Part shown: positions 49,259-58,872 of the stretch, piece by piece | Position numbering within the stretch: position 1 is the first letter of the stretch | Layout of the letters: each line of letters opens with the position of its first letter | DNA from: Helicoverpa zea | Taxonomy: Eukaryota > Arthropoda > Insecta > Lepidoptera > Noctuidae | Reading direction: 5' to 3' | DNA length: 64,000 nucleotides | Assembly (NCBI RefSeq): GCF_022581195.2 | Contig: NC_061454.1 | Location: forward strand, 7,564,001-7,628,000 | Notes under the pieces: model-generated | The model's database searches: none | What the model saw: the letters and a program-made list of their open reading frames with translations, nothing else | Told to the model about the DNA's origin: nothing | Program-made: the position numbers and the translations under genes

Positions 49259-52200
49259 TCAATAAATACAACAACCGTAACCTTTGGATGAACCATCACA
49301 AAAACCAACGAGCTGGCATTCTACTACGTCTAAGGGCAGAATATGACGAGGAATTTGTACTTGTTTGAGGTAGCTGAGCTCGGAGACAAACTCAGTCCAT
49401 TGATGAGCAATACTGTCTGGCACAGGATCGTCCCAATTTAATTGAAGTTTCCACAAGGCTTGAAGAATCAATTTAGCTTTAAGCACCATGGGAGTTAACC
49501 AACCCAATGGGTCATAAATGCGAGCAACATTAGAAAGAATGGAACGCTTTGTAAACTTTGGTGTGAATTCGGATTGAGAATAAGTAAAAAGATCTAGATT
49601 CGGGTCCCATTGCAGACCTAATATTTTTAAAGTTTGTATGTTTTGATCATCACAAAATGATTTTGGAACTTGACAATGTTCAGAAGGAAGTTGTGCAAGG
49701 AACTCAGGTGAGTTACTACTCCATTTACGTAGTTCGAATTTACCACAATTCAGCAAATTAATAATTCCGTCTTTCAGATTTAAGGTAGCTTCAACTGAAG
49801 GAGCGCCAGCGGTGACGTCATCCATGAACGTGTCATGACGCAGAATGGAAGCAGCTTCAGGCCATGATGCACCGTGATCGTTTGCTAGCTGGTGTAGCGT
49901 ACGGATGGCTAAAAATGGTGAACTGCTCACGCCGTAGGTCACAGTTTTAAGTTCATATTCACGGACTTCATCACAAGTGGAGCTACGCCACAGGATATGT
50001 TGATACTTGCGGTCCTCTGGACGAAGTTCGATATTTCTATACATTTTGGAAACGTCGGCTGTGAAGACTACTTTGTGTAAACGAAATTTTGTAATAATAT
50101 CAACGATATCGTTTTGAAGTTTTGGACCTGTGTAGACAATATCGTTAAGAGATATGCCGCTAGATGTCTTCGCGCTCGCATCAAAAACTACACGCAGTCT
50201 CGTTGACGTGCTGTCAGGTCTGATGACGCAGTGATGCGGAATCAAATATCTAAAATCTGTGTCAGAAGGTTCAATTTGATCACATGCATCATGTAAGTCT
50301 TGATACTCTTGCATGAATTCTCCATAATCGTGTTTCAGGTCTTCGTGATGAAGGAACCGTTTCTCCAAATTATGAAGTCTGGATAAGGCCGTGCGATGAG
50401 AGTCTCCTAACGGCTCATGTTCTTCCTTTAGTAGCATAGGTACTACATATCTTCCATCTTCGTTGCGTCGAACAAGGTCTGTGTAAATCTGTTCACATTT
50501 TTCATTTTCCGGGTTGACAATCGTTTGCTTAGGCGGCTCTTCTACCTCCCAGAATCGCTTGACCACATTGTCTAAGGCAGCTGTGGAAGCCAAAAGTGTA
50601 GACGTTTCAGCTGGAGGCGAACACTCAGCGTCGAGCCTGCCCGTGATAACCCAGCCGAATACACTATGTAGGGCTACCGGTAGACCCGGGCCTACTTCAA
50701 GTCGTTGACCATTATAAATGCTATGGAAAATATCTGCACCTAACAAAAGATCAATGTCACCGGGTTTATCAAAGTCACTGTCAGCTAGAACCAAGTGCTT
50801 GAGGTTAGCTTTGACAAAAGAAGGTATTTCTACTGAAGGCATTTTATGGGTGAGAGCTTCCATGACAATAGCTCGTACCGTAAAAGTTGGTTGATCTGAG
50901 TGTAATGGTTGAATCGTAAATGATGTTTCACCTTTGACTTCAAGCACTGGATTCTGTCCTATTCCAACAACAGAATAATCACAACTACGTAAGGGTAAAC
51001 CTAATCGAAGTGCGCAGGCAGTTGTTAAGAAACAACTCTGTGCACCGCTATCAATAAGTGCTCGAAGATGTGTAACACCACAAGGACCATACGCCCTAAC
51101 CACACATGTTCCTAATAACACTAATGAGCGATGTTGCTGCAAGTTGCAACTTGTATTCATAGAATTAAGAGTAACTACTGGGTCAGCAGAAGAAGCTGGA
51201 ACCGCTGGAGTAGCACAGGAAGTCACAGGACACGCTGACGTGGGGCCCTGGTCGCGATGAAGTAGCGTGTGATGACGCGCGTTGCATTTGGTACAGCAAG
51301 CTTTGGACAGACACATATCAGCCGCATGATTAGGCTTTAAGCAATTGAAACATAAGCGCTTTGATTTGGCTAAAGATTCACGTTCATTTACATTTTTTGA
51401 ATTAAACACCGGACACTTATAAATAGTGTGATGAAAATATCCACAGCATACACACCCGAATTTTTTATCTGACACTGAGTATGCATGAACATCAGGATTA
51501 TTTAAATTATTATTTTGCATTAAATTGTTGTCAATAAAATGCGACCCTGTATTAGAGTTCGACCCTGTATTCAAATTACATTGATTTAAAATTGACTCAA
51601 GATTCACATTTGATGTATTATTAAAGTTAGAACTCGCGCCTGAGTGCGGCCCTGCATCTGAGTACGGCCCTGTGCACTCATCGAATGACATCGATGCCGC
51701 GTTATCGTAACAATGCGCGGGAAATGATCCTAACTTTGACTTCGTAAAATTATTGTTATTTCTACGTGCCATCGGTGGCAAACTATTGCTCGAATTACAG
51801 TTATAAGGCTCACTAGCTTCTAATATTTTTAGATAACTTTGTAGGAACGTTAATAATTCGATAAAAGTAGGTATCTGACTTTTGTTTTGACTTTCGAATC
51901 GTTTTCGTGTATCAGAGTCTAATATGCGAGAAGATAAATAAAACAAAATAAATTCACCAAGGTTTTCGATTTTAATGGATTTTAAAGCGTTTACGGATTC
52001 CTGTAATAAACTAGTGATTTTACGTAAATCGTTAAGATTACTAGATTTTAATGTAGGATGACTACAGATTTTTTCCAAATAATTTACTGCTAAGATTCGC
52101 TTATTTTGATACCGATCTATTAGCGCATCGAAAACAATTTGATAATTGTCTGATGTGACCGGAATGCCCTTGGCGATTGATAACGCGTAACCCGTGAGGC

Positions 52201-52482
52201 AAGAAAGTAAATAATGAAACTTTTCGATATTAGAAATGTTTTCGTTATTGTGCACGAGAGATGCAAATGTGTCATAGAATGTTTGCCAATATTCTATATT
52301 TCCGTCAAATTTAATAAGTTCGATTTTAGGTAAACGTGGTTGCGCGAATGGTTTCCGGTTTCCGGTTGCCTCCGATGAGATGGCGTCGCGGAACGGCAAT
52401 GCGGCTTCACTTTTATCACACTGTAGGTAGATTTCTGCGACTTCGTTGACAGCGTAGTACATGTCGTCAAAGGCATCAACCG
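49259..52482 (-). CDS. BEL gag (rest), protease and reverse transcriptase
   Basis: The frame runs from the LINE insertion point to a TGA at 49261-49259. The gag part has the Pao-type core (FDGNIEYWQTFYDTF, about 52310), an Asn/Ser-rich linker, then CCHC knuckles (CVCCGYFHH, CFNCLKPNHAADMC, CCTKCNARHH; about 51460-51260). The protease is the retropepsin-like DUF1758 type, with LIDSGAQSCFL (catalytic Asp, about 51050). The reverse transcriptase has RVVFDASAKTSSG, VFTADVSKMYRNIEL and the catalytic FMDD (about 49825), followed by the first RNase H Asp in FCDGSSKGYG. The reading at the LINE junction continues VDAF|DDMYYAV in phase with the upstream gag piece. There is no internal frameshift. Confidence 0.93.
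52470..52482. repeat. 13-bp target site duplication of the LINE, left copy
   Basis: AAGGCATCAACCG, repeated exactly at 58002-58014. On the minus strand both copies encode Val-Asp-Ala-Phe in the gag frame. Joining them restores an uninterrupted gag frame, which identifies this as the LINE target duplication. Confidence 0.88.
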
Positions 52483-52651
52483 GATTCTCGCCACAGAGTG
52501 TCTTTGGTTAGCACGTGTGCCTAGAATTTTCAGCCGTTTTAAGTGTTTTGGTGAACTTTTGTGACTTAGTTTTGTGTTTGTGTGTTGTCCTTGTGTTTGT
52601 CTCCAGTGGTGTACTGTTATTTCGGTAACTTTCTAGTTGTTTATAAGCATA

Positions 52652-54025
52652 ATGGATCAAAATAAACCTCCCGATCCCGATCCTCCCGACATCTCTGCAT
52701 ATGCTCCTCTTTCCCCCAACTATCCGTTATCCCAACTCGCTGATGTTGCTTGCAGCATCGCGGACTCCCAGACCCCATCAACCTCGTATACCAGGAAACG
52801 CTCCGGAGATGATGCTAACATTAGCGTGTCAACCCCGCCATCCAAACAACAAAGGAACCTAGTTGGCCGCAGCAGGTACTCAGCTACTGATAAGGCACCT
52901 TTTATCGTTCATGTCTCTCGATTGGAGCCCCAGCCTAACGCCGGTACCTCTCTACACCCTGTTACTTTCGGAATATTCCTACAAAAACATAATATTACTA
53001 ACGTTGCCCGTGATGGTGTTAAAAAAGTTGGTAGGAACCGTGTGTCTGTAGAGTTTAAATCCCCTCAGGATGCAAACTCATTTATTATCAACAGCATTTT
53101 ACATAAGAACTGCTATGTTGCCTCAATCCCCACTTTTAATATAACTAGGATGGGAGTTGTGACTGGTGTTCCCACAGATTTAAATGAAGAGGAAGCCCAA
53201 AAATACTTACAGGTCCCTTCAGGTTGTGGTGAAATCCTGAAAGTTCGTCGCATAAGCAGGAAAGTAGTTATAGATGGAGTAACTGAATTCAAGGCAACAG
53301 AGACATGTGTACTTACCTTTGATGGCCAAGTATTGCCTCAAAGAGTTTTTTGCTGTTACACTTCCCTTCCAGTTCAGCAATATGTTTATCCCACCATCCA
53401 GTGCCGTAAGTGCTGCAGGTTTGGTCATGTGGAACTAGTGTGTCGGTCCAAGCCTCGCTGCAGTAAGTGCGGCCATGATCACCCTGGTGATGGTTGCAGC
53501 ACTTCTGAGGCGGAGGCATACTGTGTGCTCTGCTCAGGGAATCATTTTGCAAATAGCAAGTCATGCCCGGAGTTGGGTAGACAGAAGGCCATTAAGACGG
53601 TTATGGCTGAGAAGTCCCTTTCATATGCTGAAGCTAGCAAATCTGTCCCACTTGCTTCTCGCAATTATGCGAATGCTGCAAAAGCAGTTCCCGCCCCCAC
53701 TCAGTCATACCGCAAAACTGTTTTCCTTAAGCCAAGGACCCATGCCCCTCTATCTCCCTCTTATGATAAAGCTGCCCATCAGCAGATTATTAACTCCCCT
53801 GCACCTTCACAGCCTGATGGCTGCGCTCTGAATAACCCATTCATTGATAGTAATGTTTCCTCAATAATAGATATACTTATTAAACTTCTATCTACAATCC
53901 TATCCACCAATAATACCCAATTACCGTCCAACGTTGCCTACCAATTAACTAACCTTTTATCAAATATTAGAAATGGCGCCTCGCCAAGTATTCCTTCAAT
54001 GGAATGTGAGGAGCGTGTGGCATAA
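52652..54025 (+). CDS. LINE ORF1, gag-like protein with three zinc knuckles
   Basis: 457 codons from the ATG at 52652; the frame is open a few codons further up but only by a TTG. The N-terminal third is Pro/Ser-rich and likely disordered (PPDPDPPDISAYAPLSP). A middle region of about residues 85-245 resembles the RNA-binding part of I/Jockey ORF1 proteins. Three CCHC-type knuckles follow at about residues 250-305 (CRKCCRFGHVELVC, CSKCGHDHPGDGC, CVLCSGNHFANSKSC). The C-terminus is again Ser/Pro/Ala-rich. It should coat the LINE RNA and deliver it to the nucleus. It overlaps ORF2 by 53 nt in another frame, so ORF2 is probably translated by reinitiation or frameshifting. No breaks are seen. Confidence 0.9.
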   Translation: MDQNKPPDPDPPDISAYAPLSPNYPLSQLADVACSIADSQTPSTSYTRKRSGDDANISVSTPPSKQQRNLVGRSRYSATDKAPFIVHVSRLEPQPNAGTSLHPVTFGIFLQKHNITNVARDGVKKVGRNRVSVEFKSPQDANSFIINSILHKNCYVASIPTFNITRMGVVTGVPTDLNEEEAQKYLQVPSGCGEILKVRRISRKVVIDGVTEFKATETCVLTFDGQVLPQRVFCCYTSLPVQQYVYPTIQCRKCCRFGHVELVCRSKPRCSKCGHDHPGDGCSTSEAEAYCVLCSGNHFANSKSCPELGRQKAIKTVMAEKSLSYAEASKSVPLASRNYANAAKAVPAPTQSYRKTVFLKPRTHAPLSPSYDKAAHQQIINSPAPSQPDGCALNNPFIDSNVSSIIDILIKLLSTILSTNNTQLPSNVAYQLTNLLSNIRNGASPSIPSMECEERVA

Positions 54026-57000
54026 AAAGCACGACCTCATATTCCTCCTCAACAAATTCAAGCCTCTGGCTTGCTCTGTAGCTGAGACTTGGCTCACCCC
54101 GAGTCTCAGTTTTAATATACCACTATTTAATATTCTCAGATGTGACAGATCTGATGGCTATGGAGGGTCGGCTCTCCTTGTTAATAATCGTGTCCCCCTC
54201 TCCACCTTGTCCCTTCCGGTTCTGGATGGTGATATGAATATAGTTGCGTGTAGAATTGAGGGTATCACTGTTTTATCGGTGTATATTTCCCATCCTCAGC
54301 GTAGGTTTTTAACCACCATTAGGGACATTTTGAATAGCATAGTAGGACCTGTGCTCGTCATGGGTGACTTCAACTGTCACCACTTTAGATGGGGCTCCAA
54401 TCGTTGTGATTCGTTTGGGGAAGGTTTAGTAGAAATCTTGGATGATTTAGACCTTTGCATCTTAAATGATGGTAGCCCTACTCGTAGATCCCTTCCAGGA
54501 CAGCAAAAGAGTTGTGTAGACCTCACATTCTGTTCAGTTGAGTTGGCGGCATCAATTCATTGGGAATGTACTACTCTGACGCATGGTAGCGACCATTTCC
54601 CCATTGTTGTAACTTTAATTAATAAAACTTATTTAGAGAAAACTTCTCCTCCACTATTGAAGTACAACTTGTCCAAACCTGATTGGTCGAAGTTTGCATC
54701 TTTACTGGAGGGGAAAATTAGTACGCTTCCAAATTTAAATTCAAGTTTCCAAGATTCTTCTGGTCACTGCCATGCTAAGAGCTGCTACGATGGCTTTATC
54801 TCGGCCATTACCTCAAGCGCAGACTCTACCTTTCCGTTGCGCAACTGTGCCAGAAATAAAATCCCGTCACCCCCGTGGTGGGATCAAGAATGCACATCGG
54901 TTATTAAAGAAAGAAAAGAGGCCGAAAAACAGTACAATGATGCGATGAATAGCGTCAATCTTATACGGTACAGACGAGTGTTAGCTCAATCTCGACGGCT
55001 TCTTCGCAAGAAGAAACGTCGCGGTTGGGTTAAGTTTTGCACTTCTCTATCCCCTTCCACTCCTATTTCAGCAGTTTGGAAGAGCATTAATCGTTTCAGG
55101 CGAGGCTGCTCCCCATCTATCTCTTCCCCTATCTCGAGACAAACTGCTGAATCCTTTTTCGACAAAATTGCTCCAGCCTATGTTCCTTCTTCCTCAGAAC
55201 TTCTGCTCCCGTCTGTAAATATTTTGGACGATCCTATGAATGAACCATTTTCGTTGGAGGAACTTGATGCGGTGTTACGTCATGTTAGGGATTCCGCCCC
55301 AGGCATAGACGGCATACCGTACTCATTTGCAGTTCATTTTGGTTTTGAAGCAAAAAAGTATTTTTTAGGAATATTAAATTATTGTTATCAATTTGGTTGG
55401 GTTCCCGAACAGTGGAAAGCTCAGATAGTAATTCCCCTTTTGAAGCCCGGCAAGACTGCTGATGATCCGAATGGCCTTAGACCAATTGCTTTGTCCTCAG
55501 TGTTGGCCAAGATATTGGAACATTTAATTAAAAATAGACTTGAGTGGTTGGTGGAGTCTAGGGATTTACTGCCGAGCCATCAGTTTGGCTTTAGAAAGGG
55601 GCTTAGCACCATGGACAGTGTGGCAATTTTGGTTACTGATATCCGTACAGCCTTTTCCAAAAATGAATCTGCTGTAGCCACTTTCCTTGACATCTCTTCC
55701 GCATACGACAGCGTCCTTCTTCCAGTTCTCAGGCAAAAATTGCAACAGCTGAGGATTCCGGGTAAGATGGTACAATGTATATGCGCACTCCTCATGTCTC
55801 GCTCTTTGATGCTCAGAGTGCAGGGGGAGGTATTTGAGGTGAGACAGACGTGGAAGGGCCTTCCCCAAGGCTCAGTTCTGAGCCCACTACTATACAACCT
55901 GTATACAGCAGACATTGGCTCCTGCCTTAATTGTGACTGCCACCTTCTACAATACGCGGACGACCTAGTGTTGTATGTAGTAAATTCATCTATTGCGGAC
56001 GCTGCCTCATCTCTCTGTCTCTCCCTGGACTCTCTGCACACATGGCTCTTGAACCATGGTCTCACGTTATCCGCCCCAAAAAGCTCGGTAGTGATTTTTT
56101 CCCGAAAACTACTGATCCCTCAGGTCTCAGTTAACATTCAAGGACAAGATATTCCCATAAATAATAAAACAAAATTTTTAGGCGTTTTCTTAGATTCAAA
56201 ATTATCCGGGATTCACCACTTTAACTATTTGATCCAAAGATGCGAAAGAGCAATCTCCATCTTAAAAGCTCTCGCTGGTGTCTGGTGGGGGGCCCATCCC
56301 TTCACTATGAAACTGGTCTACAATGCCTTAGTCCGCAGTATCCTGGACTATGGGTCACACTTGGTGATTCCAAGCAACAAAGGTGCCTTGGCCGGTTTAG
56401 ATAGGATTCAATCTCAATGCCTTCGAATCATCTCAGGTTGCATGAAGTCGTCGCCTATTAACGCCTTGCAGGTCGAATGCGCGGAACCTCCTCTAGCCCT
56501 GAGACGTCAGTACCTTGCTTCCCGTTTCCTATCCAGGGTTATTCCCAAGTCGTCCCACCCCCTCATCCCAAAACTCAGAGAGCTTGACACTCTTTGTCAC
56601 AGCTCCAAATATTGGGAACACAAAGAAATCCCCCTATTCCTAAAAGCATACCGGTTTTTTCAAAATTTAGAATCCCCCATTGCTCCATATCCCAGACTTC
56701 CTCTATTTAATTACCCCTATGAAGTACTTTGCTTCACCCCTAAAATATTCTATAACATTGGCATATCCAAAAACTCCCCATCGGCAAATTCGGCCTTTAA
56801 TGCGGTTTTGGGTGAACGATGGATTGGGTTTCAAAAGTTCTTCACGGATGCTTCCAAATCAAATGGTGGCTGTACTGGAGCCGCGGTTTACTATCAGAAC
56901 TCTAAAATAATTTTGAAATTCAAATGTCCGAAGGAGTCTTCTGTATTTACAGGCGAGTGTGTGGCACTATTGGAAGCTTGTCGTTTTATAGAGTCCCATG

Positions 57001-57707
57001 AGATTAGCTATGGAGTTATCTTTACTGACTCCCTTAGCTGTCTCCAAGCCCTATCCCAGAATCCCTTTAGAACTAAACTCCATTTTCCTATTGTCCTGGA
57101 TATTAAAAAGTCCCTTTTCTCCTGCACTAGGCAAGAGAAAGAAGTTCACTTAGTCTGGATTCCTAGCCATTGCGGTATAGCGGGCAATGAATGTGCCGAT
57201 GCATTGGCCAAAGATGCGTGTTCATCTGAGTCTGCTGACCTTGTACACTTCTCCCTTCAAGGGCATGACCTGCTAAACCTCCCTAAATTGAGTCTTGAGA
57301 CCTCGTGGCAGGAATGCTGGAACATCTCCAGCAAAAAGAAGGGTAGCTCTTATTTCGCCATTCAACCGGTTGTAAAACCAAAACCGTGGTTTTCAAAATT
57401 TAAAAAATACCCTAAAAGGGTAATTTCAGTCCTGTGCAGAATACGGTTAGGTCACTGTTGTACACCGGTCTTTCTGCGCAAAATTCGGGTGCAGGATTCA
57501 TCCCTCTGCGAGTGTGGACTGGATGAGGGTACCCTGGACCATATATTTTTTGACTGTCCTAACAACTCATCCTTTGATTTATATGGTCGTCTCCAAAAAC
57601 TTAAAATTCCTCTCCCTACTAATTTCCGTTCCCTCTTATCCCACTCCTGTCCAGAACTGCTCCAGATGCTGTTGATGTTTATACATCAAAACAATATTAA
57701 ATTATAA
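53973..57707 (+). CDS. LINE ORF2: endonuclease, reverse transcriptase, RNase H
   Basis: 1244 codons, intact. The APE-type endonuclease spans about residues 1-225, with QWNVRSV, AETW (37-40), VMGDFNCHH (from 129) and GSDHFPIV (from 205). The reverse transcriptase (about 430-720) has PGIDGIPYSF, LKPGK, LRPIALSSVLAKILE, HQFGFRKGLST, DISSAYDSV, GLPQGSVLSPLLYN and the catalytic YADD (661-664). An RNase H domain (about 950-1080) has FTDASKS, ECVALLEACRFI, FTDSLSCLQAL and HLVWIPSHCGIAGNECADALAKD. A Cys/His cluster (CECGLDEGTLDHIFFDC) closes the protein. It nicks target DNA and copies its own RNA there. The presence of RNase H excludes RTE and most Jockey elements. No frameshift or stop suggests recent activity. 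Confidence 0.94.
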   Translation: MAPRQVFLQWNVRSVWHKKHDLIFLLNKFKPLACSVAETWLTPSLSFNIPLFNILRCDRSDGYGGSALLVNNRVPLSTLSLPVLDGDMNIVACRIEGITVLSVYISHPQRRFLTTIRDILNSIVGPVLVMGDFNCHHFRWGSNRCDSFGEGLVEILDDLDLCILNDGSPTRRSLPGQQKSCVDLTFCSVELAASIHWECTTLTHGSDHFPIVVTLINKTYLEKTSPPLLKYNLSKPDWSKFASLLEGKISTLPNLNSSFQDSSGHCHAKSCYDGFISAITSSADSTFPLRNCARNKIPSPPWWDQECTSVIKERKEAEKQYNDAMNSVNLIRYRRVLAQSRRLLRKKKRRGWVKFCTSLSPSTPISAVWKSINRFRRGCSPSISSPISRQTAESFFDKIAPAYVPSSSELLLPSVNILDDPMNEPFSLEELDAVLRHVRDSAPGIDGIPYSFAVHFGFEAKKYFLGILNYCYQFGWVPEQWKAQIVIPLLKPGKTADDPNGLRPIALSSVLAKILEHLIKNRLEWLVESRDLLPSHQFGFRKGLSTMDSVAILVTDIRTAFSKNESAVATFLDISSAYDSVLLPVLRQKLQQLRIPGKMVQCICALLMSRSLMLRVQGEVFEVRQTWKGLPQGSVLSPLLYNLYTADIGSCLNCDCHLLQYADDLVLYVVNSSIADAASSLCLSLDSLHTWLLNHGLTLSAPKSSVVIFSRKLLIPQVSVNIQGQDIPINNKTKFLGVFLDSKLSGIHHFNYLIQRCERAISILKALAGVWWGAHPFTMKLVYNALVRSILDYGSHLVIPSNKGALAGLDRIQSQCLRIISGCMKSSPINALQVECAEPPLALRRQYLASRFLSRVIPKSSHPLIPKLRELDTLCHSSKYWEHKEIPLFLKAYRFFQNLESPIAPYPRLPLFNYPYEVLCFTPKIFYNIGISKNSPSANSAFNAVLGERWIGFQKFFTDASKSNGGCTGAAVYYQNSKIILKFKCPKESSVFTGECVALLEACRFIESHEISYGVIFTDSLSCLQALSQNPFRTKLHFPIVLDIKKSLFSCTRQEKEVHLVWIPSHCGIAGNECADALAKDACSSESADLVHFSLQGHDLLNLPKLSLETSWQECWNISSKKKGSSYFAIQPVVKPKPWFSKFKKYPKRVISVLCRIRLGHCCTPVFLRKIRVQDSSLCECGLDEGTLDHIFFDCPNNSSFDLYGRLQKLKIPLPTNFRSLLSHSCPELLQMLLMFIHQNNIKL

Positions 57708-57907
57708 ACTGTGGCCTATATTTAGGCCTCAGTTTGTATGGTTGTGGTATATGTATGTTATGTGTTACTAACATTTTCTTGTTATTTTTATATATGTAAA
57801 TGTATTTCTGTTTGTTTCAGTGCCGTCCTACTAACACATTAAGTTACACAAGATCGGCCACAGCTCCGTCTTAAATCAATATATAATTATTATTTTTATT
57901 TTTTTTT

Positions 57908-58001
57908 CATTAAAAGCACTACTTGCTTGTCATCCCACTTGTCATTGGCAGAATCGTCGAATTGACATCGACACGGATTGCCATATCCAAAAATAGAATA
58001 G
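57908..58001. other. 94-bp segment between LINE AT-rich tract and TSD
   Basis: After TATTTTTATTTTTTTTT the + strand continues with CATTAAAAGCACTAC... and ends AAAAATAGAATAG at the TSD. On the minus strand the same segment is open and reads on from gag as YSIFGYGNPCRCQFDDSAND, but this does not look like gag. It may be the true end of the LINE 3' UTR, a 3'-transduced flank from the donor locus, or a small retroposed piece in reverse orientation, with the T-run as its poly(A). Confidence 0.6.
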
Positions 58002-58252
58002 AAGGCATCAACCGTTTTCATGTTTATACTGTCTTGAGGATTCAAAGCTAGTTTTAACGAGTTTATTTCGTTCGTGAAATTTATGTATTCATGACGCAAG
58101 TCGTCAATACGTCTATACCTACTCTTAAATGAGCCTAACTTGGACTTATCGGATGTTAGTTGACGAGATAAATCGAATAAAATTTGAATCTCACGAAATA
58201 CGTACTCACGTTGAGTGACGAGAAGTTTGAGTTTAGTTTCTTTGCTATCCAT
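58002..58252 (-). pseudogene. BEL gag N-terminus, cut off by the LINE
   Basis: Start codon at 58252-58250 (MDSKETKLKLLV); the frame is open upstream only through a TTG. It encodes the first 83 residues of gag, an alpha-helical charged region (REYVFREIQILFDLSRQL, then RIDDLRHEYINF) with the look of BEL/Pao gag N-termini. It ends KTVDA at the 13-bp target duplication and continues in phase at 52471. The joined frame would be about 1820 residues including the TGA position, a normal length for BEL gag-pol. Confidence 0.85.
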
Positions 58253-58366
58253 TTTGTATTGTTTAGAATTCAATGACTAAAAATGGACAACTAAGTACTT
58301 TAACGTAATAATTGAGTCGTAGGTTACACGATTTGAACCAAGCACACTCAACAATTAGGTATATTA

Positions 58367-58384
58367 TGCGGCTTAGAAGGACCA
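58367..58384 (-). promoter_or_regulatory. Candidate BEL primer-binding site
   Basis: A few bases inside the 5' LTR the minus strand reads TGGTCCTTCTAAGCC. A TGG start complements the CCA end of a tRNA, as minus-strand primer sites do. The gap of 7 nt from the LTR edge (TTTTTAG) is slightly long, and I cannot name the tRNA. Confidence 0.5.
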
Positions 58385-58391
58385 CTAAAAA

Positions 58392-58867
58392 TGGTGTGAC
58401 TTGAACGGCGCTTCGTTGACCGTAAGCCCTAGACCATTAGGGTTTTTTTACAGATCTATCCAGGTTGTAAGGCTGGACGAGATTTTCTGTGAGAGGTTTA
58501 TGGAAAGCTGCACACAGGACCGATGGGAAATAGGAATCAGTAGGTACTTACAAAGTTCCGCCGGTTGCTGCAACTTGATCCACTCACGCTACTGCACAGA
58601 TCACTTGTACACATGTAATTTATGGTTTGATGGGCGCCCAGTAACTCCCTGCAGGGGCTTTTGATTAGTTTAAGAAGTTTATAGAAGTTTAGACACAGTT
58701 TTTGATTTTAATTTGCGGCGCGTTATGGCGGCCGGCGTCGTATTTTTTGGCACTCGCGCGAAAGTTTTTTGCATTGACGGTGGCGCCACGTCTCGCTTGG
58801 TGAGTGGCAGTTTTTGGAACTAGGAGAGGGAAATGGAAGGAATAAGGAATGCATGCAAGCTCAAACA
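58392..58867 (-). repeat. BEL 5' LTR, 476 bp
   Basis: By eye it is the same sequence as 46564-47039. It should carry the promoter, transcription start and poly(A) signal for the element, transcribed towards lower coordinates and so antisense to the receptor gene. No TATA box could be placed with confidence. Confidence 0.95.
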
Positions 58868-58872
58868 TTATT

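Larger units (their letters stand above)
52483..58001 (+). mobile_element. I-type non-LTR retrotransposon (LINE) nested in BEL gag
   Basis: A 5.5-kb insertion in the opposite direction to BEL, with a 13-bp TSD. It has a 5' UTR of about 170 bp, ORF1 (52652-54025), ORF2 (53973-57707) and a 3' UTR. The endonuclease-RT-RNase H order in ORF2, with a zinc-knuckle ORF1, places it in the I/LOA/R1 group of LINEs; the exact clade needs a tree. Both ORFs are open, so it may be full-length and recently active. The 3' part is odd: an AT-rich tract ends at 57907, but the TSD begins only at 58002. Confidence 0.9.
46564..58867 (-). mobile_element. BEL/Pao LTR retrotransposon, recent, with nested LINE
   Basis: A 12.3-kb unit flanked by TTATT (46559-46563, 58868-58872), a 5-bp TSD as BEL/Pao integrases make. 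Reading the minus strand, the order is 5' LTR (58867-58392), gag-pol from 58252, then 3' LTR (47039-46564). Removing the inserted LINE (52483-58001 plus one TSD copy) leaves about 6.8 kb. The domains in order are gag, zinc knuckles, aspartic protease, reverse transcriptase, RNase H, H2C2 integrase and a DUF5641-like C-terminus. There is no envelope-like frame in the 200 bp between pol and the 3' LTR. It lies antisense in receptor intron 4. Confidence 0.95.
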
